64,000 nt of DNA from Morchella semilibera (Eukaryota > Ascomycota > Pezizomycetes > Pezizales > Morchellaceae): assembly GCA_009192285.1 (NCBI GenBank), contig CM018603.1, forward strand, positions 3,712,588 to 3,776,587, in the 5' to 3' direction. Positions 62,195-64,000 of this stretch are shown here, one piece after another (position 1 is the stretch's first letter; the number at the start of each line of letters is the position of its first letter). A program made the position numbers and the translations under genes. A model generated the notes under the pieces. It was not told the origin of the DNA, ran no database searches, and worked only from the letters and a program-made list of their open reading frames with translations.

Positions 62195-64000
62195 TATAGC
62201 GACGGCGGGGGGGGTTTTTTTTTCTTGTCTTTTGACGGGGGGAGGAATTTTATGAATGACGACATTAATGACAACATGGCGTTTTATTTGGCCCTATTTG
62301 ATAGTACCAGCTTTCTAGGGAGCCCCTTTAGTCACGGGTTTCTTTTAAATATTTGTACAGTGTTTGATATCTATCGCTTCTAATATTTCTTATTTTATTG
62401 GTCCCGATATCCTTTTTATTTCTATCCTAATTAACTCATTGAGTTGATCTGATCTGATTTGGTATGTAAAAAAGCCAAACACACGCAGCGAAAAAGAAAA
62501 GACGAGGTTGGGGGGGGTGTACCTTCTTTCTTTCCTTACTGTAGTTCATGGATCATCACTCGTTTATAATTAATACCTCTCTTAACATTTAGGTGATTAC
62601 TTTATTATCCATCGTCCGTACTCAGCTGCAGTAAGACCTGACCCCCCCGAGAAAAAAAAAAGGAAAAAAGAAAAAAAAGCAAGTCTAGTGTGGCTTTACT
62701 TACAGATCTCGTTATCTCTCTTATCAAATAACTGGTCTCCCATATAAATCCCGCTCCTCTACTATCTGGCGGATGTGTGTGTCTCGTGCGTTAATTAGAT
62801 GGTCGGAAACTGTTGCACTTATAAAAATTTCCGACCTTTTAATTAACGACTACATGTATGCAAGTAAGACCTTGGAGAATCTCTCTCATGCATCAACGTG
62901 CCCTCTCCAGGAAGTGATTGACCAAAACATAATAGAGCAGCAACGTGCCAGATAGGAGGGTCACCTGGGATATAACACGCGCGCAGGAAAACGAGGTCTC
63001 AAATACCGGCCAACAGAATCTCAAATAAATAATATGTGCATACCCCATCGAGGCAAGATCGGCATCTAACAAACCCTGAGACATATACGAAGCAGGTTGG
63101 TTTCATCTAATTGTCTGAGGATTTGGGTTGCTATGCAGTACTGCATGAACCCTGGCCCCAATAAGAAATACATGCACTCACAGGCGATCACTCGCACGCA
63201 GTCGGCGCTAGCCGGCTTCTACTATACATGTACGGTACTGTATGTAGCTAGTATCAGACTAACTATATTCGCTAGTTACTAATTCTCACCCGGGCAAACA
63301 TTCGTTGGTTCAGTTAATTGACCGCATGATTCGGAGGAGCAAGCATGAACCCCAGGTATTCATTCGGTCCTTGTAAGACCCTACGGTATGCGTTGAGTAA
63401 CCAAGATCAAGAGAAAAGCGAAAATTGCAAAAATATATACTTCCACATATTGTAGACAATTCAAATCTGCATATAGATAGCCAGGTACCTACATGTAGGT
63501 AGCCACTAGTGATAACCCTCATATCAAAAGGTAAAATTACTATCATAGAGAAGATAGGTTACGTAACTAGACAAAGGAGGAGTTTAGGGGAAAAAAGAAC
63601 AAAAAAAAAAAGAAAAAAACTCCATCTCCCGAGATAAATAAAACACAATGAAACAAAAAGGATAATAAAGAGTGAGGAACCACCATTTCTTTTTGTTACG
63701 CATCACCGGCCCCCTGAACCAACCCCAAAGCAACTAGACATCCAGCCGTGAATATGAAAATCAGGTAAAAAAAAAAAGTCAATAAAGAATAAAACTGGCC
63801 CAAGATTCAGGCTTAGTAGCCCTCTACTAATTCAACAAACTTGCCAGGCCTCTCGCCATCTTTCTACTTGTAGTTGTTGTATTGGTGAAGGTCAGATCAC
63901 CCATCTCGCACCAGTTGCTGACCGGCAAACAGTTAATGTATTTGCACCATGAACACTTCTTATCGTATAGATAAAAGTTGTTGATCAATACAATGGTTAA
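62195..64000. other. intergenic region to window end, no supported gene
   Basis: Contains A-rich runs (62652-62678, 63600-63618, 63767-63776) and TACATGTA at 62851, 63225 and 63490. No coding frame or RNA gene is supported. Confidence 0.55.

Overview
The window looks like nuclear DNA of a filamentous ascomycete. Reading frames are interrupted by short introns of about 45-100 bases (plus one of ~240 bases) with GTAAGT/GTATGT/GTGAGT donors and CTAAC-like branch sites, and the gene set is fungal: a TRK potassium transporter, a C-terminal Zn2Cys6 protein, a B-type cyclin, fused bioDA and a C2HE aprataxin. About twelve supportable genes in 64 kb, separated by long gene-poor stretches full of simple repeats, suggests a repeat-rich genome such as a pezizomycete (truffle/morel relatives). 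That placement is inference only.

Layout. 1-7.6 kb is gene-poor, with one possible broken small secreted-protein gene near 4.8-5.05 kb. 7.6-9.4 kb holds a five-exon TRK-type K+ transporter gene whose ends look poor. 14.7-16.9 kb (minus) holds a 711-residue protein with a C-terminal Zn2Cys6 cluster, flanked by homopolymer-rich DNA. 24.7-26.8 kb holds a four-exon B-type mitotic cyclin with a 12-base first exon. 28-34 kb is AT-rich and empty. 34.2 kb starts a small membrane protein gene whose 3' end is unclear.

37.6-48.7 kb is a compact, visibly GC-rich gene island: bioF (minus) and bioDA (plus) diverge from a 481-base intergenic region and encode three consecutive biotin-synthesis activities (KAPA synthase, DAPA aminotransferase, dethiobiotin synthetase). 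A basic conserved protein (minus) follows, divergent from a DEVH-box RNA helicase of the DHX57/YLR419W type. The predicted BioF ends in Ser-Arg-Leu, a peroxisomal targeting signal, which fits the known peroxisomal step of fungal biotin synthesis. Biotin synthase (bioB) is not in the window.

52.0-53.96 kb (minus) is a FAD-dependent oxidoreductase fused to a Rieske 2Fe-2S domain, divergent from an aprataxin/Hnt3 DNA-repair gene (54.9-55.9 kb). 56.7-58.1 kb is an F-box-like gene, and 61.5-62.2 kb a Thr-rich single-pass membrane protein. Repeats include a tRNA-derived SINE-like element (49.4 kb), a TA-flanked MITE-like element with terminal inverted repeats (58.6-58.95 kb), several micro/minisatellites and a 28-base G run. 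The strongest unexplained signal is the 8-base palindrome TACATGTA: I counted 22 copies, all outside coding sequence, where about one is expected.
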